This document shows, piece after piece, positions 11,911 to 25,352 of a DNA stretch of 64,000 nucleotides. Made by a program: the position numbers and the translations under genes. The stretch spans positions 124,001 through 188,000 of the forward strand of contig MSJH02000820.1 of NCBI GenBank assembly GCA_001931875.2, given 5' to 3'. Below the pieces are notes generated by a model, which saw only the letters and a list, made by a program, of their open reading frames with translations, did not search any database and had not been told where the DNA came from. How positions within the stretch are numbered: position 1 is the first letter of the stretch; each line of letters begins with the position of its first letter. Source of the stretch: Byssochlamys sp. IMV 00236. Lineage: Eukaryota; Ascomycota; Eurotiomycetes; Eurotiales; Thermoascaceae.

Positions 11911-14459
11911 TCACTTTCGAAAGCGCGGTGATGCCGGCGCAGGTGTAGGAAAGAGGGAGTAGCTCCTCTGTTTCTTCTGGCCGATGGCCTTGTTCAAAGC
12001 CGCCGACTGCATTCTTGCCGCGAAGGGTAGACCCTCTTCCTTCATCATGCTCGCGGCGGCGGCAGCACTGTGGGTGTCAACCGTCGACACGGATCGACCC
12101 TTATGCTGCACTGGCATTGAGGTTTGGCGGGCCATCTCACTAAGGTCAAGGCCATAGCTTCTGGTTGCACGGTGGCGTGGGGACGAGGCTCCCTGGGTAT
12201 GTGCCGCGGCAGGGCCGCCAGCAGCATAACTAGGAGGCTCGATGGACCCAAAACTGTCCTGGGACATATGCTCGCGACTGCTGCTCGCGCTGGGCACCAA
12301 TTCAGGGACACTGATGGTCGAGATGGAGGAACGATGCTTGCGGACAATTGAAGCTGCACGAGACAAGATCATGCTCTCCTGCGAGTTGCACTTGCTGATG
12401 GGAGAACAGCTGCTCCGGGGAGAGACGGGCTGTTCCAAATACTGCGAGCCCCTCTGGGACCAGAACGAAAAGTGCCGGTCCGATGCACCATCAGCGGTCA
12501 GGTACTCTTCATATAGCGTTTCCTGCGGGATTTCCTTTCCCAAGGGCGATGGTAAGAGCTGGCTTGCCCTAAAGTAATCCCCCTGCACGTTGTGCTTTCC
12601 GCCTGAGAGATAATCGAGTGCATCCCCCGATGTCGAGGGCGTCACTACGCTATGTGCCGTCATCAGAGACTGTGTAGATCCGGGTTCAAGGTCAGGTGTT
12701 GCAAGATCGGCCGGGTCCAGATAAAGGGAATTTAGCGCACCCTTTTCTTGCCTCTTTGAGGACTTATTAGTAGCCTCTGGGTGTTGAAGTGGAAGCTCAG
12801 CATCTCGACCGTCCGCTTCCTCGAGGGAGCTGCGATGCCAGTCGAAGTTGCAGTTAGACTCAGCTGCATGTTCATAGCAATAATCGATATCTTCGTCCCA
12901 ATTGTCAAAGAAGGCCTCGCCGAGGGTAGGCCTCCTGCTAGCGACTCCCCTGCTGAGATCTTCTGCTTGAGGAATGGGTGACTCCTTCAGATTACCTAGG
13001 CTCTGCGGGAGTGTAGGTGATCCTAGAGAAGCCGACAAATCCGCGGCCAGATCATCTTCAATATACATTGACAGACCGTCTCGAGATTTCGGCATATCAG
13101 AAGCTCTTACGGCCAATGCTTCGTCCTCCTGGTGGACGAAAGATCGGGATGTGGATGGTCGAGAGCTATGGTCCGAACCGTCGCGCCAGAAAGTTGCCTC
13201 TTCCTCCTCCGGTACGTCCTCCAGATCTGAAGGCTGCATCGTAAAATACGAGCTCCGGTTCGGGTCGAAAGACTCGTCGGGTGTAGTGACTGCATTGCCT
13301 CCATCAAGTCGGGCAGAAGGATCGAGGATCTCATCGAGACTTCCCATTCGGGAGCGCGCTGGCGGCGACACCGACCCCGTATTCCCGTCAACTGCTTGCG
13401 TTGGTCCTTCAGTCAAGTCGGGAGAACGTGCCAGTCTGGACGAGACACGAGGTGGCGGCACGATCGATGGGTACGAAGGGACCTTCTGGTGTTTCGATAC
13501 CGGACGAGAGAAGTTATCTACCAAGCGAGCAGATACTTCCGGAGTTGATCGCACCGGGCTGGTTGGAAGTGAAGTACCAGGAGACACTGGAGGGCTCATA
13601 GCGGAGCCGTACTGGGAATCTTCGCCGCCCTCTTCCGGGCGATAAGTGGACAGGTCGACATCAGAAAAGTTGCGGAAATGGATATCCTCCGCCCTGATAC
13701 CTTTGAGCTCGGTTCCGGGCCTCTGCGAGGCACGAATGGCAGAGAACTCGGTCACTAACTCATTCCTACTGGCGTTATCTATCGCTTGGAATTGAGCGGG
13801 GTTGGTATGGGTAAGATGGTGAAAGTCAAAAGGGTCTGAGATGATACGTTTGATTTGCTCATCTGGGCAAATTGAGTCAACAATCTCCCTACACCCGCCA
13901 AAAGAAGGGTGACCGGATACTCACGAGATTCGCTTCGACGCGACTTCCTGCTGAACAATTCGCTGACTCTTTGTTTCTCTTTCTCCTTCTCCTTCTCCTT
14001 TTCTTTCTCTGTTTCGTCCGCCTCATCGAGAGTAGCCGATATGCTGAACTTGCTTCCCTGCCGTCTGATGATTCGGCTGCCCCGAGAAAAGAACGACTTG
14101 GACGTGCTCTCCTGCTTCTCGAGTCCCGCAGTAGAACCAGACCGCTCCTCCTGCGAACGCAGTGACGATGCATCGAGAGAGGTCATCGACGACGCCGGCG
14201 ACTGGCGGTTGGACATCAGAGAGGTAGTTGTTGACGTGGTCGTATTGCTTCTCGACCGTCCGCTGAAGACTGAAAGTCGCCGGGGACTCTGTGACTGCGC
14301 ACTGGATCGCGAACGAGTGTGCCATGAGTGCTCGAGGGCATCATTGGCAGCCATTGTTGCGGGTCTCTGTTCCTGGTCTGAATCCTCCTGCCATGCACCA
14401 GCGGTGAACTTGGGTACCGACGACGACGACGACGTCGATGTAGGATAAGGACTAGACAT
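11911..14459 (-). CDS. CRIB (p21-Rho-binding) domain protein
   Basis: Putative effector of Cdc42 or Rac. Two exons, 14459-13925 and 13862-11911, give 828 aa. The intron (13863-13924, GTGAGT...CAG) falls just before the CRIB motif, which is only in frame after splicing: IISDPFDFHHLTHT matches the I-S-x-P-x(2)F-x-H-x(2)H consensus at about residues 185-198. It is followed by a short helix, QFQAIDNASRNELVTEFSAI. Everything else is Ser/Pro-rich and probably disordered, apart from an acidic/basic (KE)n run before the CRIB. No kinase or PH domain is seen, so this is not a PAK; it may be an adaptor as yeast Gic1/2 are, but the name is not transferable. A 6.7 kb gene-free region lies upstream. Confidence 0.85.
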
Positions 14460-16410
14460 CCGACTGCTTGTAGGATCGGGGATATTATTGCCGGATAGTA
14501 GATATGCGAGTGACCGGGGTTTCTGACCAGGACCTTAGACCATGGCCTAAGTCCAAACACTTGTCCGCCGAATTGACTAGTAGGTAGTATAGCAGCTAGG
14601 CAAAAGAGAGAATAATAATGATGCTGACGAGGAGATTGCTACTCCGCACGCCAGGCTAGTAGTGTATTGGGAGGTCCAGAACAGAGGGAGGAAAAGGAGA
14701 AACACGCTTGCGTCTGAGGCTTGAGTAGTAGTAGTGATAATGGTAAGTAAGGAGAGAATGATCGATGCTACTTGTTAGGGCACAGGGCTGGATAACCGTT
14801 GACAAGCAGCTATTTTGAGAAAAGGGAGCGGATCCCACTACGACGAGGGTGTGGGTAGGAGAGACAATTCAGAACTGATCAGACGAAGGTCTTGCCCGGG
14901 TACTAAAAAAGCAGCAATAATAATAAAACGATAGGAACCCCGCAGGGCAATTGGATTGATTGACAGACCTCCACTTCTTCCTATAAGAAGTAAGGAAATG
15001 GAAGGGAAGAAAGAAAGAAAGAAACGAAGATGGCAAGAATTGCAAAGTGGCAGCGCACCTGTCAAATAATAATAATAATAATAATATGTGATCGCCTTTT
15101 TTTCTCATATCCAATTTTTTTTATTATTATTATTTCTTTTTTTTTTTTTTTAAACCATAACCTTCAGCCCAAATAGCAAACACCGCACAGACAGCGCGCG
15201 GCAGATAGTTTGCCGTGCCTGAATGCTGATCGCGTCGAGTGATTGTTCGACCAGCAGCAGGAGGTTCCGGGGAAAGGGCCAGACGCCAGCGAAAACGGCG
15301 TCAAACGTGCAAATAGTTGTGAATCCAACGCTGTGGATTTCTCTTTGAGAAAGAATCGGCGTCAGTGGGGCGTAGCCAGGGGACAAGTTCGCTTTTCTGG
15401 AGGTTCAGAAGCGAATTAGCTTAACTAGAGCGAGAAGTTAGAACCGCGATGGTTCTGGCTGGTTTGTCCACACGCGCGTTGTTTAGCCCCAAAGTCTAGC
15501 TAACTAGCAATTATTCCCTCTCCCCCCCGTATGTTTCAGGCCGGCCAGCCTGTCAGATCCAGTCCATGACATGTGTTTAGAACAAAAGATATACGAGGTA
15601 TGGTCTTGCTATTATGTATTTATCTTCTTCTTCTTCAATTCAATCTTCTCATGAGTAACCCCATCATAGACTCACTACTCTCTCTCTCTCTGGGATGACC
15701 CGACTAGCCGGTCTGCCTAAGCGGAAGAATAATAATAATAATAACAACTCTTGTCCACCCGTGCTCAGGGGCAGTTCCTATCCGCAGATGATGAACACCG
15801 AACAGTGAGGAACCACGGCTGGGCGTATCAGAACACCTCACAGCTCCCTGGGTCAACCCTGTTGGTGCGAGACCGGGTCGATGGTGGCTGAACGAGAAGC
15901 ATCAGTGGGGGGACGAACGCACTCTAGCTGCGCAAGGCCATTTGGATTGCGGACTCAATAACTAATACTCAATAAATCCTCCAGCAGACGTACCAGCATG
16001 CGGGATGAGTCCGTGTTCGCTATCATCCTACTCTAGCGGATCGCGGTCGGTTTCCCTACTTTGGTGTAGCATCCCAAGTCCAACCCGATGGACAACCCGC
16101 TGTGACGCTGGGTTCTCCATGCGTCGTCAGGATCCAGGCTCCCCCGTCCAGATATTATTATGATCTTATTGTTTTTGAGGCTACTCGATAATAATAATAA
16201 CTTACTGAGAGAAGCTGTTCAGGCTTCCTCGCCGTGCGACAAGGGGAGGGATCAATAAATCTGCTGCTGTACACCGGCTGACGTTGTCCTAGGCGCAACG
16301 CGGTACAGCAGCAGTAACTAGATGGTTGTTACTTCGCGTCTAGAGTAATATAGAGTCGAGTAGCGTAGCGCAAGATGCTGGGTTGTCACTCCTGCCGCCA
16401 GGTATATCCC

Positions 16411-16429
16411 ATCATCCCAGCGGGATGAT
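16411..16429. repeat. Short perfect inverted repeat
   Basis: Arms ATCATCCC and GGGATGAT with a 3-nt spacer. A further half-copy (ATCATCCC) lies near 16474. It could be a dimeric transcription-factor site; no factor is assigned. Confidence 0.4.
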
Positions 16430-16974
16430 CCGCTTGACGGAGAGGATAACATCGAGCCGTGCCTGATATCATCCCGGCCTTTTTTCTTTTCTTTTCTTTT
16501 TTTTTTCTTTTCTGCAGAATCTTTCGGTGAAAGAAAACTGCAGAAGGTCCCCGGCGGTGTGACGGTTCCAGTATTGTGAGAAGACCCATGGCAATACTAG
16601 TATACCATACTCTATACAACCCCGACGGGTTCTGCAAGGCTGGTAGATCCCATGTCCGCATCTCTCTCTCTCTACCAAGTTCCAACGATACCACCCGTTA
16701 CCTATTCTGTCGACGATATCGCAGATGATCGGATACGATCCAATAATCAAGTGGGGGTGGAAAGCTCTCTTAAGCCTCTGTTCTCCCACGACTGGAGAAA
16801 GTGGCTTGAGGATGGTTAGTTGCGCAGCTCAGTGGGTTCGCGATCGCAGACGGCGTAAGTTGCGATGATGATTAATTATTTGCGCATTGTCCCGTAACTA
16901 CTATGTATGTATATCGCATAACGAGTCCCCGAGGATAATGAATAATAATGACAAGATCAAATAATACCATAATA

Positions 16975-16995
16975 TGTGTGTGTGTGTGTGTGTGT
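16975..16995. repeat. (TG)n microsatellite
   Basis: About ten uninterrupted TG units in non-coding DNA. Confidence 0.9.
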
Positions 16996-19024
16996 CCACG
17001 GGGAACTGCCGCGTTCCATGGTTCCTGGGATGAACTATTCCTTCAACCGGTGGAGCAATTCGCTGGGCGCAGATCACTCTCTCGAGTCTCGAGGAACTCC
17101 AGCTCGGCCGGCGAAAAGGTAAGGTTCACGGCAGCAGCTTTCATCCTCGTGGTCGCTCGGAGCCGTCAACGTGGTCGGAAACGGTCTTGACGATGCACAA
17201 TGCACGCTTTTATTGTTAGTCTGGTCTGGTCAGGATGGTTCCATTAAGTATTGTCCAATACAGAGCGCGCCAAGGAAGGGAACACGCAAGAATATAGGCT
17301 GGGGACGCCGCAGTGAAACCGTAAGAAATAACAATAATCGCTCATGTTGACGCTCCTCTGCAGTGGTTTTTTCTTTCTTATCTTTTCCATTGCTTGGGAC
17401 GCGTTTTCTTTTTTTTACTATTTTTCTCATCCACAATTGGACAGAAAATCCCGTCTACATCGACCAATTCTCCAATCAGTCGACAATAATCCGCCTGGCT
17501 TCATTGACTTTTTATGCATCCAAACTAGCTAGTCTTTTCTTTTTCCCCTCACCTAGCGGGCTCCGGCTCTGAGGACCGGCAAGAAGGACCGCGGAGACGT
17601 TTCAAAAGTAACTTTACACCGTCTGTCTAATCTGTCCAACGGTTACATTCCGGCTGGGGACTTTGGCCCCAAGCTGACGAGGACGACCGTTGAAAAACCA
17701 CGCGGAACTGTCAGGTTCGAACTTGAAACCGACGGCATGTGGCAGAAACCAGGTGTGCGGTGCTCTAGGTCCGTTTCGCTTGTATTATTATAGAAATTCT
17801 ATCGAAGTAGATAGTTAGATACTGATCAGAAAGACACTTGGTGGGTGTTTAATAATATACATAAGAATCTCCATGAACGCCATCTGAGAGCCATCAAGAC
17901 GGATCTCCGGTTGGAGATCGACTTGCCGTGGGATCATCGACAGGTACCAGGAACCGTTGACAAAAAAAGGCCCGAGTCGGCGCAATTGACATCCCACGAC
18001 ACCTCGGGACCCGATCTATGCCCGGCCCGTAACTATTACGTTGCGTTGCTGTTGTTGTTGACGATCTAACAGGAGAGAGAGAGAGAGCTTTCATGAGTCA
18101 AAGCACCGAAGGCCGTGCAGACTCGCATCGAGATCAATTGAGATATCCGCAGCCAATGAGCCTATTGCAGTGACAGTATTCTATAGAGATCGGTATCGTG
18201 CCACGGCATGAAGCAAGGGATATAAAGACATGGTTACGAGGTCAAAGCCCACATCGTGATGCTCTCTGTACTACTGTAGATACTACTAGATAGCTTAAAT
18301 AACAATAATATTCTAGATAGAAGAAGCTGGTCAGCATTAACGAACTGACTAACTAGTACTCTTCTCTTCACAACCAGACCGTCTCCGTCAACGGTAGATA
18401 ATTACCTTTCATCCCGTCTTCATAGCAACTCGTCCAGCTCGTCCAGCTTATCTGATCCGACACTTACCCCGTTCGTCTAGGTCGGGCAAATAATCTCTAA
18501 GCCTCCACGAGAATACGTACATAATAATAATCCACAAGAAAGAAACGACCTTCCTTTCTGAGCAATTCGCTTTCTTTCATCTATCCCTCCGCCGGATCTT
18601 TTCTATTCCCGCGTAGATCTCCATCCACCGGTCGATCAATAAGTATTCTGGAGTGCGAACAATCCGATATCAACAACTGACTCATATGACCCCCCCCCCC
18701 AAATTCCATAGAATCAATATCCAGTCTAACGGATTGTGGATAATGGAGAGAAAGACGAAGCGACCGCGTGGAAAAAGAGGGGGCAATGGGCAGTCGAAAC
18801 CGCCCACAGTGGAGTTTCTGCGACGATGAAATCCGCCAAAAGCCGAAAAGCAAAGCTGAAAAATGATGAACAGGACCTAAACTCGACTAGAACGAGGGTG
18901 AACTAGAGGAAAACCTAAACCTACTCCGTGGCTAGCTGGGCGTGATGGAAAATCATTTGAGAATCTTTTTAACTAGTAACAGGAGTAGTTAGCATAGGTG
19001 GAGCGACAGATCAAAAGACCACTT

Positions 19025-19046
19025 TGATGATGATGATGATGATGAT
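19025..19046. repeat. (TGA)n microsatellite
   Basis: Seven tandem TGA/GAT units in non-coding DNA. Confidence 0.9.
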
Positions 19047-20505
19047 AGTAATCCCTTCTCCAGAAAAAGGAACATAACTTATACCATATAGTTAACTAGA
19101 CCCTAGATAGACCAATTTGGATCCATCCTCGAATCTCGGTTTTATTGAATTAGTAGCTAACTAGATAATCGATAAGACGATAACGGCCAGCAAAAAAACT
19201 ATCTACCTGATACACTCGCAGTTCCAGATGTCAATAGAACATCAACTCCCCCTGGCATTCTAGAGCTGTCGAGACTCGAAAGAGTCGAACCACCCTCCCC
19301 CTAACTTCACCCTGGTCAAAAACTTCCGGAATCTTTCTGTGGCACTGTGCTAACTGGTCGTCTGGGGAATCATATCGGAAAATTAAGCAGATCCTTGTAA
19401 AAGTATACTCCGTACTCCCTGCTCTAATTACTTACTCGCTTTATGCTAAAATGATATGATCGTCTAGCAAGCAAAACAACCATGCATGATCCAATAGTGA
19501 GTGGACGATACATACCTAAATCAGTAAAATTAAATCACACAAAACCCAATGATTGATTTTACACCGGATGTTTTTATTTTATTTTATCCGGCCCTATACC
19601 CGCGCTCGCATGCGTGAGGCTGTACGGGGTAATATTAGTTAAACAGGGGATGGAGACCAGATCACCTCTAATCCAATCCCCGGATTCGGAGGATTTCTTT
19701 TTTTTTTCTTTCTGCTTATCTACCGTTGCTCCATAGGTACCCTTGTCCGAATTTTCTAGATTTTCTACCGGTAGGTATGGCGTAAATATTATTCTCCGCA
19801 TAATGAATAATTACTCTCAACTATTAGATAGATAAAATAGTATAGTCAAACAATGAAACTCATAACCCTCTAACTATACCCCGTCCAATTTTGAAATCTG
19901 GGATAGATATTTGATAGTTACTAATAATCCATCCGATTCTTCAGACTGAATTCCTACCGTGCGTTGACTATTTCATATTTATCACTAAATAAATTATGCT
20001 CTCGTCCATTATCCACGAATCTATCTCGTCTCATCTCATCTTACCGTATTTCATGCGTTTAGTTCTGGATAGTCACAATGTAATAACAATACATTATATT
20101 CCCGAGGACAGGTATATGTAACTAAATGCTGCACACTACATCTGCAATTGCAGGGGAGCAATTCCTCTTTTTCCCATTCGTCCACTTACTCTACATTACG
20201 TATTATCGAAGATACATAAACCCAGCTGCATCGCATCGCATCACATCACATCGCATCGCATAGCATTGTATGTAGTAGTACAGTATAGTAAAATATATGT
20301 AAGTCCCTAATCTGGAAACTACACCCATCCTATCCTATCCTATCTCGTTTCATTCTTACCATCGAAAGAACAAATAGATATCAAATAATAAGCCACTGTG
20401 ATAGTTAGACTGGGCTGAAAATGATGCTGACGACGAGTCAGTCCTTCCGGGAACAGATGTTACATGCAGATCGGGATCAACAAGCCCTAAATACCGCTGC
20501 AGGCT

Positions 20506-20531
20506 GTAGTTTTGCGGCGTAGTTTTGCGGC
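20506..20531. repeat. Tandem 13-bp repeat
   Basis: Two perfect head-to-tail copies of GTAGTTTTGCGGC, followed by the start of a third (GTAG). Confidence 0.85.
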
Positions 20532-21173
20532 GTAGTATGTACCATTGTACATATACAGTACTATGTAAGTACGAGTAGTCCGTACGGTGAGTCGGATAAG
20601 TTAGTCTACTAGGGGTGGATGGACAAGCAAACTTATCAGGGATGTGCCACCTGCGTATGTTTGCTGGTTTGTGTTTGTTGGAATCCTATCTTTTTTCTTC
20701 GCTTCTCAGGGGCTTTTTTTGCTTTTTTTTCCTGCTGAGATGAACTGGGGTTTGGGGGCCGTTTGATATATGGATGAAGATTGCTTATGTGTTGTGACAC
20801 AAGCGGAAAAAAAGTAAAATAGACGGGGAATTGAAATTCACTCCCATGGCATAAACCAGGGATGAATAGTTATAGGTTGTAAATGAGAAAATAGTAACCT
20901 ATATAATATTGAGACGACAATCATAGTCTTTCAGATTGATGCATTTAGACAACCGCTGGACAAAATAAATATAGTAATTTTCTGTTAGAATACACTGGAA
21001 ACAAACCCCCAACCTATACAACCACCGACGCCTTCAAAAAGTCAGGGTATTCAAATGCGAAGCTATTTGTTGTGGCTTTCCTTAAAATGCTGCCTGGACA
21101 AGCTGGGATAGTCGAGAATGACAAGAAATAATTGATGATGGTAAACGACACCGAGAGAAAGAGAAGATTACGC

Positions 21174-24100
21174 TTATTCCTCATCGTCATCCTTCATTTC
21201 CGCATCCTCATTCTTGGCCCCCTCGTCGCCGGACTTTTCACCAAATAGATCATCGTCATCATCTGCAGGTGCAGCAGCTTCAGCTTCCTCTTCTTCCTCG
21301 TCGTCATCGTCTTCGATCCGGCGTGTGATCTTCCGACGGCTTCGAACAACTCCCTCATCCTCATCACCAGCACCGCCCATCTGCTCATCGTGATCAGATT
21401 CAGCCGTACGAGCGTTATCCACACCACCTTCTTCGCTGTCGGAATCCACGACGATTTCGCTGCTCTTGTACTTGGTATTCTCCTTGGCAGCAGACCTCCG
21501 CTCCAGTCGTCTGCGCTTCTTAGGTGCAGACTCGCCATCACTTGGAGGTTCTGTGCTTCTGCCACGGCGTGATGAGTCTCCATCGCTCTCAGCATCTTCG
21601 GCCTTCTTCTTGCGCTTGGAAGGCTTCCTCTTCGTCCTCTTGGTCTTGGTGCCGGTCTCCTCATCCGTCGTCAGTTCGGCTTCTTCCCTCGCGCGTTCTT
21701 CCTCAGCGCGTTGTTGAGCGAGTCGCGCGGCTTCTTCAACCATCCGTTGTCTTTCTTCTGCGATTTTCTTCTTCCTTTCCTCCTCAGCTTCCCGTGCTTT
21801 TCTGACTTCCTCTTCACGTCGCCTAATCTCGGCCTCACGAGCTTCGCGAGCCTGTTGAAGCTTGATAGCATTCTTTTCTTCGTATTCTTTCTGGCTCTGC
21901 AAGGCGCGCTCAAGCTGCTTACGGATCGTGTTACGACCCATGTTCGCGCGCTGTTCCAATGCTCCGCGAGGATAAGGAGGATTCTTTGCCTTCGCGATGC
22001 GATCAAAAGCTTCGATGGCTTCGTCCAGGCCTGCGGACGCCTCCTGCACATCCTGGACAGTTCTCTGGGTTTCTGGCAAGCTATAGACCAAAAGTGCGAT
22101 CTGATTCTGGACGAACGCCACGTTGAATTCCAGATGGATCTGTTCCGGTGCGACCTCACGAGCACGCTGGGCGTAATCCAGCGCCGCCTTCATTGCAGAT
22201 ATGCTCTTCTCCTGCTTGCCCTTGAGGAACCAGACTCTTCCAAGACAGGCCAGAATTTGGGCATCTCGAGCTCGGTCTTTCGAGAGCGCCATTTCGTAGT
22301 TCTCGATAGACTTTGAGAACTGCCTCAGTTCCACGTACACATGTCCCAAGTTCAGATAGACGCTGGGATCCTTGAGCGTATCACGGACCTTGGAAAAGAT
22401 ATGCACCGCCGTGCTGTAGTCCTTCTTGTCGTCGACAAGAGCGATGGCGATACCCTGAGCTGCGTAGGCGTTCTTCGGATCAAGTTGCAGAGCCTTGTCG
22501 AAGAACTCGACAGCTCGCTCGTACATCTTTCTCCTCTTCTCCTTATCTTGATCGGTATCACGCCGCATGTCTCGGGCGGTAAGAAGGTGCACGTTGCCCA
22601 TGCCAGTCAGCGAATATTTGTCATGCTTGTCGAAGTGCTGCAAAGTATGCTTGTAATGCCGTTGCTCGTGGTCTTCCGCGAGGTTTGCCACGCGTCTCTT
22701 CGACTTACTGAGATACCATCCGAACAGAGCACGCACTTCCAGGTCCGTGTTTTCTGTCTCATATAGCTTAGCCATCTTCTTGGGGCCCTCATCGGTAGGA
22801 CTCTGCCGCAAGGCGATGTATGTTAGTCTTGCGCTTGCCTCCGTGTAGTCTTTGTGCCTCTCCAGCAGACCCTCGTAGACCTTTTTCGCTTCGTCTGGCA
22901 TATTGGCCGCTTCGTAAGTGCGCGCGAGATTGTAACTAATGGTCGTCACAAGGGCATCAGTGTCAAGTTCCTCATCCCGCTCCCGAGATTTCACGCAAGC
23001 ATTCAATGCAGTCTGGAACATGTTCCTGGCCTGCTCGATCTTCTCGGACTGATAGAAGAAACAACCGATGTTGTTGAGAAGCTGGGGAGGCAGATTCTCC
23101 CGCAGAATAGCGTTCATGGTCTCCTCGTCCTCGACATCCTCTGGCCGATCCTCTTCAGGGATCTGCGCGAGCTGCATCTGCTCGAGTTGGGTGAGACACT
23201 GCATGCTCTTTTCTGGAGCAACGGTTTCATATAAGCGAGACAAATAGACCAGCACAGACTCGTCGGGAGTGAGCTTCTTCTTTTCGTCTTTCCACATAGC
23301 CCGCACACCCTCGAAAAGACTGATAGCCTTCTTAGCCTCGGCGGATTTATCTTCTTTGGTACTGCTTCTCTGAGCTGCAAACACTTCCTCAGCTTGAAGT
23401 GCACCAAGCAGCATCATGCACTCCGGGTTCTTGGTCTGCTGGATGATCTTTTCCAGACGGAATTTGGCGCCATCGTAGTCTCGATTCTTCACTTGCATCT
23501 GCACAGTACCAAACTTTGCAGGAAGATAGCCCTGTTCCGAACCACCTCTGGCCTGATCGGATCGGTTATAGTACTCCGAAGCCTTTGAAGCATCGCCCTC
23601 ATAGTGCTCCTTTCTCGCAAGCAGATACCATCCATCACTGGCAATGGACATAACATCGGTTCGCTCGATAGCCTTGCGCGCCAATGTCTCCACCGTCGGG
23701 TACGCCTTTCGCAGCAGGAAGTAGCTACCGAACAAGGCACAGGTCATCGGATATTCTTTGTCCAGCTTCAAAGCCTTCTGTGTATACTGGGTCATCGCTA
23801 TCTTGTACAGCGACCCAAAGGCGGGATCCGTGGTGGCATGACGGGAACTGCTGTACAGGTAGTAGACAGCAAGGAGGACATTGGCGACTTTCGAGTCCGG
23901 ATTCTATAAGATACGTTAGATATGTTTTTTCATATTGCATAAACGACAACATACCAGAGCTAGAGCTCTCTCCCAAGCCACTTTGGCCTGGTCCTTGAAG
24001 CCAAGCTGCCACAAGCAACTTCCAATACCGATTCTTGGGTCTGGATCAGTCAGGCTGGGCATCTTCATCAACACCTTCTGGTATCCTTCCAGGGCCTCGG

Positions 24101-24809
24101 GGTATCTTCCAAGAAGATACAATGCCCTAGCCCTTCCAAGCAGGGCCATAACGTTCCTGCCCCCAAAAGCCTTAGACGACTCATCGAAAGACTTCAACGC
24201 CTGCCGCAACGACTCCACTCTCTCAGAAGTATCGACTGCTCCCGGACGAACGACCTTTGGCGGGCACAGGGAAGCACGCAACAGAGAGAGAACACCACGA
24301 GCAAGGAACAAGGGCGGGAACGCAGGATTGAGTCGCGAAGCCTCGTTCAGCGTCGACGTCGCAAGCTGCAGATAATGATCCTTCGTCTTGGCCTCCGAGT
24401 AAAGTCCACCATCCGGCGCGACTCGAGGCGCCTGTCGACTCTTGAGCAGCAGCAGCCAACAAACCCACGCCAACAGCCCCAGCTTCTCCTTCGTGGCGCC
24501 ATGGGAGACTGAAGCAAGTCCCTTGTTCAAGATATCAATCGCATGGTCGATCTGTTTCTGCTTCGCGTACGCGAGAGCTATAATCACCCAAAAGTTCTTC
24601 GCAGCCTTCTCATTTTCGAGCAGAGTGCACAGCTCCGTGGGATCATCCGGTAACTCTTCAAGACTGACTTCGACCTCGCTGTCGAACGTCGATGCGGGGA
24701 TATCGATGGCAGAGGGGATGTCGGAGAAGCGGAAATTCGCAATAGAGGTGGGAGAGGTGAGATCCTCGCCATTCAGGCCATTCCCATAGCCATTCTGCAG
24801 AGGCGCCAT
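21174..24809 (-). CDS. ctr9: Ctr9, TPR subunit of the Paf1 complex
   Basis: Nuclear scaffold subunit of the Paf1 transcription-elongation complex, needed for H2B ubiquitylation and H3 methylation. Two exons, 24809-23955 and 23903-21174, give 1194 aa. The 51-nt intron (GTATGT...TAG) joins ALAL to NPDSKVANVLLAVYYL. Tetratricopeptide repeats fill roughly residues 40-800, with clear examples such as AYAAQGIAIALVDDKKDYST and SVYLNLGHVYVELRQFSKSI. A long charged Arg/Glu coiled coil follows (RREEEVRKAREAEEERKKK). The C-terminus is acidic and serine-rich, with a KRTKRKPSKRKKK basic patch, as in Ctr9/fission yeast Tpr1. Length and order match the family. Confidence 0.93.
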
Positions 24810-25352
24810 GATGCCTCTGTCCGAAGACTAGAGTCGCGACAGGTCCGAGGTAGCTGGGCAGGTTTCACGACCTAACTCATGGTCGCCTGGCGACAATGAA
24901 AATTGACGTGACGGGCTCGTAGAGACAGCAAGAGCACCGTTCAAGATTGGTGTGCTACACCTGGAAGGATGATGAAGAGCAGAAAGAGCTTGCGAACTGT
25001 GTCTCTTGCGCGGACGGAGGATTGAGGCTGGGACGTCGGCGCCGGTCGGGGCCACACCGCCACAGACGCCACAGCCCGCGTTTACAGCCTAGCTGACTCT
25101 TTAGAGTAGGTAATTTAGGTATTCAATGATCGATTGAGAAGTGAAAGCCCAAGGATTATTACAGCAAAATTGAAATAGATAGTATATATCTGTGACTCCT
25201 TTAGAAAACCCCCGCATGTTGCTCGTCAGTCGAATAAACAGATCATGTGTCGTAGTCAAGCCTCGAGGCTCACTCCAAGAACGTCCCAGCTGCCACCTTT
25301 ATGAGCGTGACTCGGAAGCTCAAATAAACATAAGAACCCAGCATTTGGCTCT
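24810..25352. other. Intergenic region ctr9 promoter / acyltransferase 3' end
   Basis: Promoter of ctr9 and the 3' UTR of the acyltransferase gene. No gene seen. Confidence 0.45.

Larger units (their letters stand above)
14460..21173. other. 6.7 kb gene-free region upstream of the CRIB gene
   Basis: I find no conserved protein on either strand; the longest frames are about 100 codons and low-complexity. The region is rich in ATAATA runs (for example near 15068, 15728, 16192) and has T tracts near 15130-15150. It also holds a GT microsatellite, a GAT microsatellite and short tandem and inverted repeats listed separately. It is 5' of the CRIB gene and 3' of ctr9. It could carry long regulatory DNA, a long leader or a non-coding RNA; the sequence alone does not decide. 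Confidence 0.4.
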
